Shown: one piece after another, positions 1-7,518 of the stretch
Layout: every line of letters begins with the position of its first letter
Position numbering within the stretch: position 1 is the first letter of the stretch
Assembly (NCBI GenBank): GCA_964370475.1
Contig: CAYJJI010000010.1
Location: forward strand, 1-43,609
From: CAYJCL01 sp964370475
GTDB taxonomy: Bacteria > Bacillota_I > Bacilli_A > RF39 > UBA660
Direction: 5' to 3'
Length of the DNA stretch: 43,609 nt
Program-made: the position numbers and the translations under genes
Notes under the pieces: model-generated
The model's input: only the letters and a program-made list of their open reading frames with translations
Told to the model about the DNA's origin: nothing
The model's database searches: none

Positions 1-288
1 GTTTCTTTTGCACTAGTAACAACAGAATCTAAATTCGTTTTACCAGCAGTAACAAGTTCATCAACTTTACCTCTACCTGCATTAATTAATTCATCTGCTT
101 TATTACTAATAGCAGATCCAGTTTCTTTTGCACTAGTAACAACAGAATCTAAATTTGTTTTACCAGCAGTAACAAGTTCATCAACTTTACCTTTACCAGC
201 ATTAATTAATTCGTCTGCTTTATTACTAATAGCTGATCCAGTTTCTTTTGCACTAGTAACAACAGAATCTAAATTCGTTTTACCAGCA
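1..288 (-). repeat. Tandem 120-bp coding repeat (2.4 copies in view)
   Basis: Positions 1-120, 121-240 and 241-288 start with the same bases and share a strict 120-bp period, with only a few substitutions between copies. Similarity ends near 288, and the array continues past the left edge. Read on the minus strand each unit encodes 40 residues made of three 11-residue blocks (ADELINAGKGK, VDELVTAGKTN, LDSVVTSAKET) plus seven residues (GSAISNK). The blocks share a hydrophobic-acidic start and a small-small-Lys end, which suggests an extended amphipathic helix. Near-identity at the DNA level suggests recent expansion or homogenisation. Confidence 0.95.
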
Positions 289-1475
289 TTTATATCTACA
301 GCATCAGAATTTTTCAAAGATAATATAGATTCATCCATATTATTACTAGGAATAGAAATATCCTTATATGTTGCAGAACCAATAGAATTACCATTAACAT
401 CCAAAATGTCAGCATTTTTTAATGCAGTTTCTAAAGTTTCAGCACCAGCATCTACACCTTTCATACCTGCAATTAGTTCATCACCATATTTACCAACAGC
501 ACCAAGACCTTTACCAAGACCAAATGTACCAAGTTCAATCAACGCCTCAGCTGACCCATCATTAAGACCAGTTAAAAGTCCCTCTTCCAAAGAGGCACCT
601 GCTTCCCAAGCTTCAGCTGTACCATCACTAAATCCAACAAAGGCAGCTGAACCACCAGCAACAGCAGCTCCAGCAACTCCACCAATTCCTCCAGTAGCAA
701 CAGTTATTACAACAAATGGAGTAGCTTCCACTATAAATGATTCCAAAGCAGAATCTTTCATCATACTATTTTCAGCAATCCAATTACCTAACAAAGTATC
801 ATCATAAAATACATCACTATAAGCAGCACTTACGTCATACTTAACAACATCCATGACTCCATCCCAATAAGCTTCAGTATCTACATCGTATAAATTTGTT
901 AAACTACCAAGTTGAGCAACACCATAACCAATACCAGCACCAGCTAAAATAACACCATCACCAACAGCTTCAATAAGATTTACAGTACCCTCTTTAACAG
1001 CCATATAAGCATTAGCATAAGTAGCTAACTGAGTTTCAATATCAGCAGTTATAAAATCACCAACAGCATTAGCCCCAGTAACAGCCATATCAGGTAAATC
1101 TTCAACAAAAAACTCTTTAACAGAAGAACCAGCAGAAGCCAACATATCTGGCAATTCATCAATATCAAAATTTTTAATAGAATCCCACCAGTATTTATTA
1201 TCTGTATCTGGAAATTCCGGTTCAATACCAAGATACTGTTCCATATGTCCTTGAGTAGCTATAAAGCTATCAAGTAAATTAGTTGTATTAGTTTGTGAAA
1301 TTCTCAAATCACCATTTATTTCTATCATAGTACCATTAGCAGAAAGTTGATTAGCATCCAAAGTCTTACCAGCTAAAGCTACTCTAGAAATAGCTTTTAA
1401 CAAATTTTCCAAAGCAAGTTCTGCATCGACCTTAGCTAAAGGAAAAACATTCTGATCATAACGAGTATTATTCAT
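1..1475 (-). CDS. Large T7SS effector-like protein with tandem repeats, C-terminus beyond window edge
   Basis: An open minus-strand frame runs 491 codons from ATG at 1475 to the window edge with no stop, so the C-terminus is missing. The ATG overlaps the stop of the upstream gene as ATGA, which suggests translational coupling. The first ~230 residues are mixed helical sequence with several Trp/Tyr. Residues ~265-345 form a Gly/Ala-rich hydrophobic stretch (for example TGGIGGVAGAAVAGG) like the pre-toxin segments of polymorphic toxins. After ~residue 395 come tandem 40-residue repeats built from 11-residue units. As last gene of an essC-esaB-WXG100 operon it is most likely a T7SS substrate. 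No catalytic domain is visible, and a toxin domain, if present, would lie off the edge. No canonical N-terminal LXG motif was recognised. Effector status is inference from context. Confidence 0.75.
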   Translation of the reverse strand, partial: MNNTRYDQNVFPLAKVDAELALENLLKAISRVALAGKTLDANQLSANGTMIEINGDLRISQTNTTNLLDSFIATQGHMEQYLGIEPEFPDTDNKYWWDSIKNFDIDELPDMLASAGSSVKEFFVEDLPDMAVTGANAVGDFITADIETQLATYANAYMAVKEGTVNLIEAVGDGVILAGAGIGYGVAQLGSLTNLYDVDTEAYWDGVMDVVKYDVSAAYSDVFYDDTLLGNWIAENSMMKDSALESFIVEATPFVVITVATGGIGGVAGAAVAGGSAAFVGFSDGTAEAWEAGASLEEGLLTGLNDGSAEALIELGTFGLGKGLGAVGKYGDELIAGMKGVDAGAETLETALKNADILDVNGNSIGSATYKDISIPSNNMDESILSLKNSDAVDINAGKTNLDSVVTSAKETGSAISNKADELINAGKGKVDELVTAGKTNLDSVVTSAKETGSAISNKADELINAGRGKVDELVTAGKTNLDSVVTSAKE

Positions 1476-1855
1476 ATATTACCACCCAATTTATTCATTT
1501 CTGCTTGTCTTAATTCATTAGCAATACGAATTCTTTCTTGTTCTCTTAAATAGTCTAAATGTCTTTGATATGCAGCTCTTTGAGCTGTGTACAAAGACTG
1601 AGCTTCATCATAAAATTTCACCCTACTGCTTAAAATAGTATTTCGTGTATTATTAAGGTTATTTATTGTAACATTAATTCTTTCTGTAAAAGTATTAGTA
1701 CCACTCATTAATATTACTTCACTATCAGAATGTTTTTTTGCATTATTAAGCTGAGCTACACATTCATCAATATAACTTATAGCATCATCTAATTGACTTA
1801 ATCCTACATTAACACCTTCTAAATTTATAATTTGACTTTCACTTGTTATTGTCAT
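1472..1855 (-). CDS. Helical T7SS partner protein, WXG100-like (127 aa)
   Basis: A 127-residue, almost entirely helical, hydrophilic protein with no signal peptide or membrane segment. It lies between two WXG100 genes and the effector-like gene and is joined to the latter by a 4-bp ATGA overlap. A good ribosome binding site (AAGAAGGGA) precedes ATG 1855. There is no W-x-G turn; residues ~50-54 (MSGTN) lie roughly where the turn would fall. In characterised T7SSb loci, small helical proteins beside LXG effectors bind the effector N-terminus and act as targeting factors; that role is inferred here from position and fold type only. The C-terminal third is rich in Arg, Gln and Glu and may form a coiled coil. 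Confidence 0.7.
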   Translation of the reverse strand: MTITSESQIINLEGVNVGLSQLDDAISYIDECVAQLNNAKKHSDSEVILMSGTNTFTERINVTINNLNNTRNTILSSRVKFYDEAQSLYTAQRAAYQRHLDYLREQERIRIANELRQAEMNKLGGNI

Positions 1856-1937
1856 AATAAAATCCCTTCTTATTATATTTTCTAAAAGAAAGAAAATTAT
1901 TTCTTTGCTTTAGAAAATATTGCATTAAATTGCAATA

Positions 1938-2216
1938 TTATTGTTGATCAAATTTACGATAAGTATCGTAAGCAGATTCAACTTTAGAACGAACTCCACG
2001 TAATTGAGCAACACATGCATCAAAATTAGTAGAAAACTCATTCCATTTATTTTTAAATTGTGTAGCAGCATCCCCACTCCATACTGGAGTACCTAATTTA
2101 TCACTAACTTCATTTTTCATTTGTGCAAAACCAGTTTCAACATTAGCTCTTGCACTCTCAATGTTATTAGCAGAATTAACAGCAGCTTCATAATTCATTG
2201 TAAATGTTTGATTCAT
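1938..2216 (-). CDS. WXG100 family protein with YxxxD export motif
   Basis: A 92-residue helical hairpin protein of the WXG100 (ESAT-6-like) family. The turn motif W46-S-G48 sits mid-protein as in EsxA and EsxB, and the C-terminus contains Y86-R-K-F-D90, matching the YxxxD/E secretion signal recognised by the type VII ATPase. Length is typical of the family. It lies 23 bp downstream of a second WXG100 gene in the same operon and has a strong GGAGG site before ATG 2216. It is likely a small secreted substrate or dimer partner of the system. Family assignment is firm; its exact role (structural substrate or effector chaperone) is not visible. Confidence 0.93.
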   Translation of the reverse strand: MNQTFTMNYEAAVNSANNIESARANVETGFAQMKNEVSDKLGTPVWSGDAATQFKNKWNEFSTNFDACVAQLRGVRSKVESAYDTYRKFDQQ

Positions 2217-2239
2217 TTTTAAACCTCCTCTATATATTA

Positions 2240-2524
2240 TTAAGAATTCATTATATCCATAATTGCTTTTTCAGTTTGAGCTCCTTGTTCAGCAGCAGCA
2301 CTAATTGAACGAACAATTTGCTCTAAAGAAGCATATAACTCTTCACATCTAGCGTAATTACCGTTAAATGATGTTTGAAAAGTGTTGAAAGCTTCTCCAG
2401 TCCAGTGAGTTCCTAAAACACCAACTTCAGCTTGAATTTGAGCAACTTGATCCATATATTTTTTAGCTTCAGCTAAAATATAATCAGACATAGCTTGTAA
2501 CTCAGCAGTATTCATTTCTAACAT
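2240..2524 (-). CDS. WXG100 family protein (second paralogue)
   Basis: A 94-residue WXG100 protein with the turn motif W41-T-G43 between two amphipathic helices. Unlike its neighbour it has no C-terminal YxxxD/E motif, so the two could form a heterodimer in which only one partner carries the export signal, as for EsxA/EsxB-type pairs. The start at 2524 is preferred over an in-frame ATG three codons later because GAGGAGGTG lies at ideal distance from the first. It sits 16 bp after the esaB-like gene. Pairing with the 1938-2216 product is inference. Confidence 0.92.
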   Translation of the reverse strand: MLEMNTAELQAMSDYILAEAKKYMDQVAQIQAEVGVLGTHWTGEAFNTFQTSFNGNYARCEELYASLEQIVRSISAAAEQGAQTEKAIMDIMNS

Positions 2525-2540
2525 AAATTCACCTCCTCGT

Positions 2541-2795
2541 CTATAATAAAATTAAAGTAGCTCCGTTTAAAATATTATTCTCCTTAACAGTTTTATTAAC
2601 ATCATAAACAGAACCAGTAGTGGCTTCGATTAATAACAATTTATCAGTAATAGGAAAACTATTATCCGTAATGTTATTAATCGCCTTATTTAATAAGAAT
2701 ATAATTTCAATAGTCTTCTTATTTACAGGAATAAAAATATTATAAGATTCTTCAATAACTGGTACCATCAAATTTACACAAACTTTATTTTTCAT
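2541..2795 (-). CDS. esaB: EsaB/YukD-like ubiquitin-fold T7SS protein
   Basis: An 84-residue cytoplasmic protein with the beta-grasp pattern of the YukD/EsaB family: a short N-terminal strand rich in Val, a helix around residues 27-42 (IEIIFLLNKAINN), and a closing GATLILL strand. EsaB is a small conserved component of Firmicutes type VIIb systems with a regulatory or assembly role. It lies 8 bp after essC and just before the WXG100 genes, the expected neighbourhood. Length matches the family (about 80 residues). The assignment rests on fold pattern plus context, since the family is poorly conserved in sequence. Confidence 0.85.
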   Translation of the reverse strand: MKNKVCVNLMVPVIEESYNIFIPVNKKTIEIIFLLNKAINNITDNSFPITDKLLLIEATTGSVYDVNKTVKENNILNGATLILL

Positions 2796-2803
2796 TTAAC
2801 CAC

Positions 2804-5800
2804 CTATAAAGTATCATAATTACTTTCCTGTTCATAAGATTCTATGTATTTAATTAAGTAAGGATTTCCACCAACAATATCGTAAGCAAAACCTGGAGGC
2901 ATAGTATTAGCAAGATTTCTCGTACTTATACCAATTCTAAGCAGATTTTGTTCAGCAATTCCGTTTCCAATCCAAATACCCCTTGAACTATTAACTACAC
3001 TCTTATACCATCCATCATACTCCATTTTTTTAAGCATGTCAACTGAGTCAACAAACACATAACTGAATTTTTGAAGCTTCTTAGATTTCTCAATAGTAGC
3101 ACTAAATAATGTTAAAAATTTATCTCCAAGGATAGTTTTTAACTTATCAATTCCAATAAACACACACACTATATTTTCATAATTAGCAATAGATTCATAA
3201 TCAAAATCACTATTAGTATATAAATCATTTAACTTGTCTACAATATTAACAAAACTTGTTAAATTATTGTCAAATGAAGTATTGAAATATTTACAATATT
3301 CAATTACTGATTCACTCTTAAGTAATCTCTCAGCATCAAATACAAATGTAACAGTTCTTTTAATAGTAGTTAATTCATAAATTAAACTAGCAACAAAACT
3401 CTTAGTATTTAAAACATTCATCGAAGAAACTAAAGTTCCTGGAGAATTTTTTAAATCTACCGTTCTTACTGCTAAAGAATTTTTATCTACACCTATTGGA
3501 ACTTTATGTAAGCCGTCAAATTCAGATTTAACAAATATCGTACTTACAAGTTTAGGTAGTTCAGGAATTCTCATCGCAGATTTAGTAAATGCTTTATCTA
3601 ACATTTCACTAACAGCTTTAATTTTTTCATTAATTTTATCATCAGTACTAACCTTAGCAGATTGAAACTCATATATACTATCAAGTTTATACAATCCTCT
3701 ACCACTAATTTTAGAAGGTACTACTTCAGTTCTACCAACTAAACTTCGATATTCAAAATCATCACTTAATTGTAGTGTAAATGAAATACCAAAGTTTTGA
3801 GATAACTTACTACGCATTCCATTACTTCCATTAACACTAGCAATAACGAATATTCCGTATTTAGGTCCTTCTCTTGTAATCTTAACCAACGTCTCAAAGT
3901 GTTCAACACCATAAGTATCATTAAACGCCTCAAAGTTATTGATTATCATAACCATATTAGGTATAACTTTTTTAGAATTCTTAATGTATGTAACATAACT
4001 ACCATTATATTCAACAAATAATTTCTTTCTCTCCTCAATAAGTTTAATAAACATCTTAAATAAATTATCTATCTTATCTTTATCAGAAGAATAAGCTAAC
4101 CCACCTATTTGAGGTGCATTCTTATATAACCTAGTAGTTTCAGAACCAAAATCAATAACATAAATATTAACTTCATCAACAGTATAAGTAGTAATCAATG
4201 AATAAATTATACTATTGATTAAACTATCTTTCCCAGAACCAACCATTCCATATATTAACGCATTACCTTCCTTAGTAATTGGTAAAGTAAGTAACCCTTG
4301 TTCTTGTTTATTAGGAGCATCATATTCTCCTATTACAATATTCAAATCAAAATCCTGTTTATGATAATCATACTTAACCTTTAAATCATCAATAAATATA
4401 TTAGCAGGTATTTTACTCAACCATAACTTTTTAACCTTTATATTGTCATGTTTTACAGTTTCTATTAAATAATTCAATATATTAGGTAACTCTTCACCTT
4501 TTAATACACCCAAATCAGTATTCTTATCAACGTCTTCACTAGTAATAAAAGAACCAACATTATCAACGAAATCAACAGAAGTATTAACCTTCTTACGTCG
4601 TTTATCTGATTCATAATATGTAGCACCACACCAAGCGCTTTGTCCAAGAGCAAAAAATTCATTAAATCCTACTTGTAAATAAAATCTTCCTGTTTCTTTT
4701 AATAAAGCAGCAGCAGGAGATTTAATCATATCATTACTATCTGATTTATCTTGTACTTTTAAACATACTCTAAATTTAGAATTTGACCAAATTTGATCAT
4801 CAACAACACCACTAGGTTTTTGAGTAGCTAATATTAAATGTACACCTAAAGAACGCCCTATACGAGCTGTAGATATCAACTGAGCCATAAACTCAGGTTG
4901 AGAAACTTTTAACTCAGCAAACTCATCACTAATAATAAATAAATGAGATATTGGCTCAGTAACCTTACCAGCACGATATAACTTTTGATATTTATATATA
5001 TCAATAGTACTTTCTCCAACTTTATCACGTGCTTCATTAAAAATCCTTTGACGTCTTTTCAATTCACTTTGTAACGATGATAAAGATCTATTAATTTCTG
5101 TAATATCTAAATTAGTAATAGTTCCAGCTAAATGCGGCAAAGATACACCAGTTTCTTTATTTTCAAAAGCTCCAGCTAATCCACCACCCTTATAATCTAT
5201 TAATACAAAATTAACTTCATTAGGATGATAATTAACTGCCATTGATAAAATATAAGTAATTATAAATTCAGACTTCCCAGAACCTGTCATCCCTGCAATT
5301 AATCCGTGAGGTCCATGAATTTTTTCATGAAGATCTAATTTAAATAAATCCCCACTTTCATTAATACCTACCGGAGCAGATAAAGATTTAGTTGGATCAT
5401 TAACCCTCCACTTATTAACAGAATTTAATTGCTTAACATTACTAGCACCATACATTTCTAAAAAAGATAAAACTTCCGGAAGTTCATACTTTCCTTCCTT
5501 TAAATCAATAGGAATATTAGAAACTAAATAATAACTATCATTAAGATCTAATTCACACAAATCAGGTTTAAAAGCAGTCTTCTTATTATTAACTAGTTCA
5601 TTTTCAAACATCTGACCTTCATTAGCTGAAAGGTTAATAAATGTACTAACATCATTAGATAAGATATTCAATCTATCAGTAGAAAATAAAACTCCAAAAC
5701 CTAAATAAACTTTATTTTCAAGTATAGTACTCATTATAGATAAATTTCTAGTACCTTCAATATCGTCAGTAATAATTAAATAATTAGTATCTAAATACAT

Positions 5801-7441
5801 ATCTCTACCATTATCAATCTTATACTGTTTACGTTTATTATAAATTTCAGTTAAATAATTACTAATTGCATAATTATCTTCATTATTAGAACCAAAAAAT
5901 CTAATAGTTTTTTCATTATTCCATAAATAAGGTAAATTCTTAAGATTACTCCATTTATGATGATTACTTTCATTAGATAGAATAACTATTTTTAAATTAC
6001 TCCAACTATGATAAGTAATCATCTGTAAGATTAATCCATCTATAAACTTCTTACTAACTTCTTCGTTACCAATTAAACCAGTAGTAAACTTACTTTTAAA
6101 AGGAATAGTAACAGGTACATTCTCCAAAAACTTTATTTCTTCTTTTAACTGATAAACTTTTTCTCTTAGATTATCTTGATCTAAAGTAAAATGTTCTTCT
6201 GGACTCTTCAAATTTATATAAGGACTTACATTTCCTAAACCTACTCTCAATTCTAAAAAGTCAGGATGTTCAGGTAATCTCTCCCATAAATTTCTCTTAC
6301 GATATTTAATTACATCTAAAACATGATCTAAAGAAACAAAAGTATCAGTTAATATTCTTGTTTGATTTTGCATTTCTTTAAATAAATCATTTTTCTTTTC
6401 ATCTAAATATTTTGAATATAACTCTTGTCTTTTCTTTTCCTTTTTCTTCTTTTGACTTTTGTTATACATCTTAGTAATAAAAGGAAAAACAATCATCGCA
6501 CCAAGCATTGCAACAGCAGTTAATATTTGTCCAATAGAATCCTTAAAAGTAGCCTCTCCACTCATCACACTTACAAAAGCAATAGCACCAGTAACACAAG
6601 AACTCATACCCATAATTACCATCGGACCCATTGTTAATAAAACAGGCATTGATTCATCTTTAAATTCATTAGGAGGAGGATCAATTACAAAATCAACACT
6701 TTCTACTCTTTCACTAAATCTAGGAGGTCTCAAATAATAATCTTTCTTATCAAAAACTTCAACATAATTATCAACAGTATCTTCAACACTTCCAAAATCA
6801 AGTGCTACTCTATCTAAAACTCTAAACATAACTGTATCATAACTAACATTTACTGAAGGATTATTAAGTAATAAAATATTATTTATAAAAGTAAATCTAT
6901 ACCCACTAAAGAATATATAATCTCCATTTCCAACAAAACCTTCACTAAACAATTCTCCATTCACAAAACACTTAAGAGATTCATTTAAATTCTTTAAATG
7001 AATCGTTCCATTAGCTATTGTAACTATAAAATTATTATATATAACAGCAGGATCATTAAAAGAAACACTATTATTTTTATGAGCAGGATTATGTTCAGCA
7101 TTATTATTACCTATATAAAACGTTAAATTATCAGACACCTCATAAATTAAAGGTAAATTATTAGAATTATATACTTCATCACAATAAACTTCATAAGAAA
7201 TATTATCTACTATATTCTTAACAATAAAATAATCACCTTTACTTAAAGGAACATCGTTAATTAATACTTCTTTCTTAAAAACTTTTATATCAGAATTACT
7301 ATTTATAATCCACTTACCATCAATAGCTTCAATATTAACTAAATTATCATTTTTAGCATTAGTCAACCAATAGTTACCATTAATAGAAGTTGGTAAAGTC
7401 AAATTAATTAATTTCTTATCATCTATTAAAGTTATCCTCAT
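2804..7441 (-). CDS. essC: EssC/YukB-type T7SS FtsK/SpoIIIE ATPase
   Basis: The motor ATPase of a type VIIb secretion system, 1545 residues. In order: two N-terminal FHA-like regions (~1-200); two transmembrane helices (~270-325); a charged linker; and three FtsK/SpoIIIE-type ATPase domains. Domain 1 (Walker A GMTGSGKS near residue 715, Walker B IISDE near 840) looks intact. Domain 2 keeps Walker A (GMVGSGKD near 1070) but its Walker B acidic pair is replaced (MIINN). Domain 3 has lost a recognisable Walker A. ATG 7441 is chosen because AAAGGAG is correctly spaced; the GTG three codons upstream overlaps that site. It is first in the operon, downstream of a promoter at 7459-7487. Confidence 0.95.
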   Translation of the reverse strand: MRITLIDDKKLINLTLPTSINGNYWLTNAKNDNLVNIEAIDGKWIINSNSDIKVFKKEVLINDVPLSKGDYFIVKNIVDNISYEVYCDEVYNSNNLPLIYEVSDNLTFYIGNNNAEHNPAHKNNSVSFNDPAVIYNNFIVTIANGTIHLKNLNESLKCFVNGELFSEGFVGNGDYIFFSGYRFTFINNILLLNNPSVNVSYDTVMFRVLDRVALDFGSVEDTVDNYVEVFDKKDYYLRPPRFSERVESVDFVIDPPPNEFKDESMPVLLTMGPMVIMGMSSCVTGAIAFVSVMSGEATFKDSIGQILTAVAMLGAMIVFPFITKMYNKSQKKKKEKKRQELYSKYLDEKKNDLFKEMQNQTRILTDTFVSLDHVLDVIKYRKRNLWERLPEHPDFLELRVGLGNVSPYINLKSPEEHFTLDQDNLREKVYQLKEEIKFLENVPVTIPFKSKFTTGLIGNEEVSKKFIDGLILQMITYHSWSNLKIVILSNESNHHKWSNLKNLPYLWNNEKTIRFFGSNNEDNYAISNYLTEIYNKRKQYKIDNGRDMYLDTNYLIITDDIEGTRNLSIMSTILENKVYLGFGVLFSTDRLNILSNDVSTFINLSANEGQMFENELVNNKKTAFKPDLCELDLNDSYYLVSNIPIDLKEGKYELPEVLSFLEMYGASNVKQLNSVNKWRVNDPTKSLSAPVGINESGDLFKLDLHEKIHGPHGLIAGMTGSGKSEFIITYILSMAVNYHPNEVNFVLIDYKGGGLAGAFENKETGVSLPHLAGTITNLDITEINRSLSSLQSELKRRQRIFNEARDKVGESTIDIYKYQKLYRAGKVTEPISHLFIISDEFAELKVSQPEFMAQLISTARIGRSLGVHLILATQKPSGVVDDQIWSNSKFRVCLKVQDKSDSNDMIKSPAAALLKETGRFYLQVGFNEFFALGQSAWCGATYYESDKRRKKVNTSVDFVDNVGSFITSEDVDKNTDLGVLKGEELPNILNYLIETVKHDNIKVKKLWLSKIPANIFIDDLKVKYDYHKQDFDLNIVIGEYDAPNKQEQGLLTLPITKEGNALIYGMVGSGKDSLINSIIYSLITTYTVDEVNIYVIDFGSETTRLYKNAPQIGGLAYSSDKDKIDNLFKMFIKLIEERKKLFVEYNGSYVTYIKNSKKVIPNMVMIINNFEAFNDTYGVEHFETLVKITREGPKYGIFVIASVNGSNGMRSKLSQNFGISFTLQLSDDFEYRSLVGRTEVVPSKISGRGLYKLDSIYEFQSAKVSTDDKINEKIKAVSEMLDKAFTKSAMRIPELPKLVSTIFVKSEFDGLHKVPIGVDKNSLAVRTVDLKNSPGTLVSSMNVLNTKSFVASLIYELTTIKRTVTFVFDAERLLKSESVIEYCKYFNTSFDNNLTSFVNIVDKLNDLYTNSDFDYESIANYENIVCVFIGIDKLKTILGDKFLTLFSATIEKSKKLQKFSYVFVDSVDMLKKMEYDGWYKSVVNSSRGIWIGNGIAEQNLLRIGISTRNLANTMPPGFAYDIVGGNPYLIKYIESYEQESNYDTL

Positions 7442-7458
7442 AACCAACACTCCTTTAT

Positions 7459-7487
7459 CTTATATCAATAATAACATAATTAAGCAA
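7459..7487 (-). promoter_or_regulatory. Putative sigma-A promoter for the T7SS operon
   Basis: TTGCTT (7482-7487) and TATAAG (7459-7464) are separated by 17 bp on the minus strand, directly after the thrS terminator. The predicted start of transcription would leave only ~10-12 nt before ATG 7441, a very short leader, and the ribosome binding site would be at the extreme 5' end. That makes the assignment tentative. Confidence 0.45.
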
Positions 7488-7488
7488 A

Positions 7489-7518
7489 TAAAAAAAGAGA
7501 AAATCACTTTTTCTCTTT
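7489..7518 (-). terminator. Intrinsic terminator of thrS
   Basis: A 10-bp stem (7494-7503 with 7509-7518) is followed on the minus strand by a run of U. The hairpin contains the end of the thrS coding region, and separates thrS from the T7SS operon. Confidence 0.85.

Noticed and set aside
1..288. Possible CRISPR or intergenic tandem repeat
   Set aside because: The 120-bp units have no spacers and lie in a single open minus-strand reading frame; they are coding repeats.
406..807. Open plus-strand frame of 133 codons rich in Ala and Pro
   Set aside because: It is antisense to the continuous effector-like frame, lacks a ribosome binding site, and its composition mirrors the Ala/Gly-rich opposite strand.
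1049..1231. Minus-strand frame of 60 codons, very hydrophobic
   Set aside because: Same strand but a different frame within the effector-like gene; no ribosome binding site.
6459..6737. Plus-strand frame of 92 codons opposite essC
   Set aside because: It lies opposite the essC transmembrane region, with no ribosome binding site or family match.
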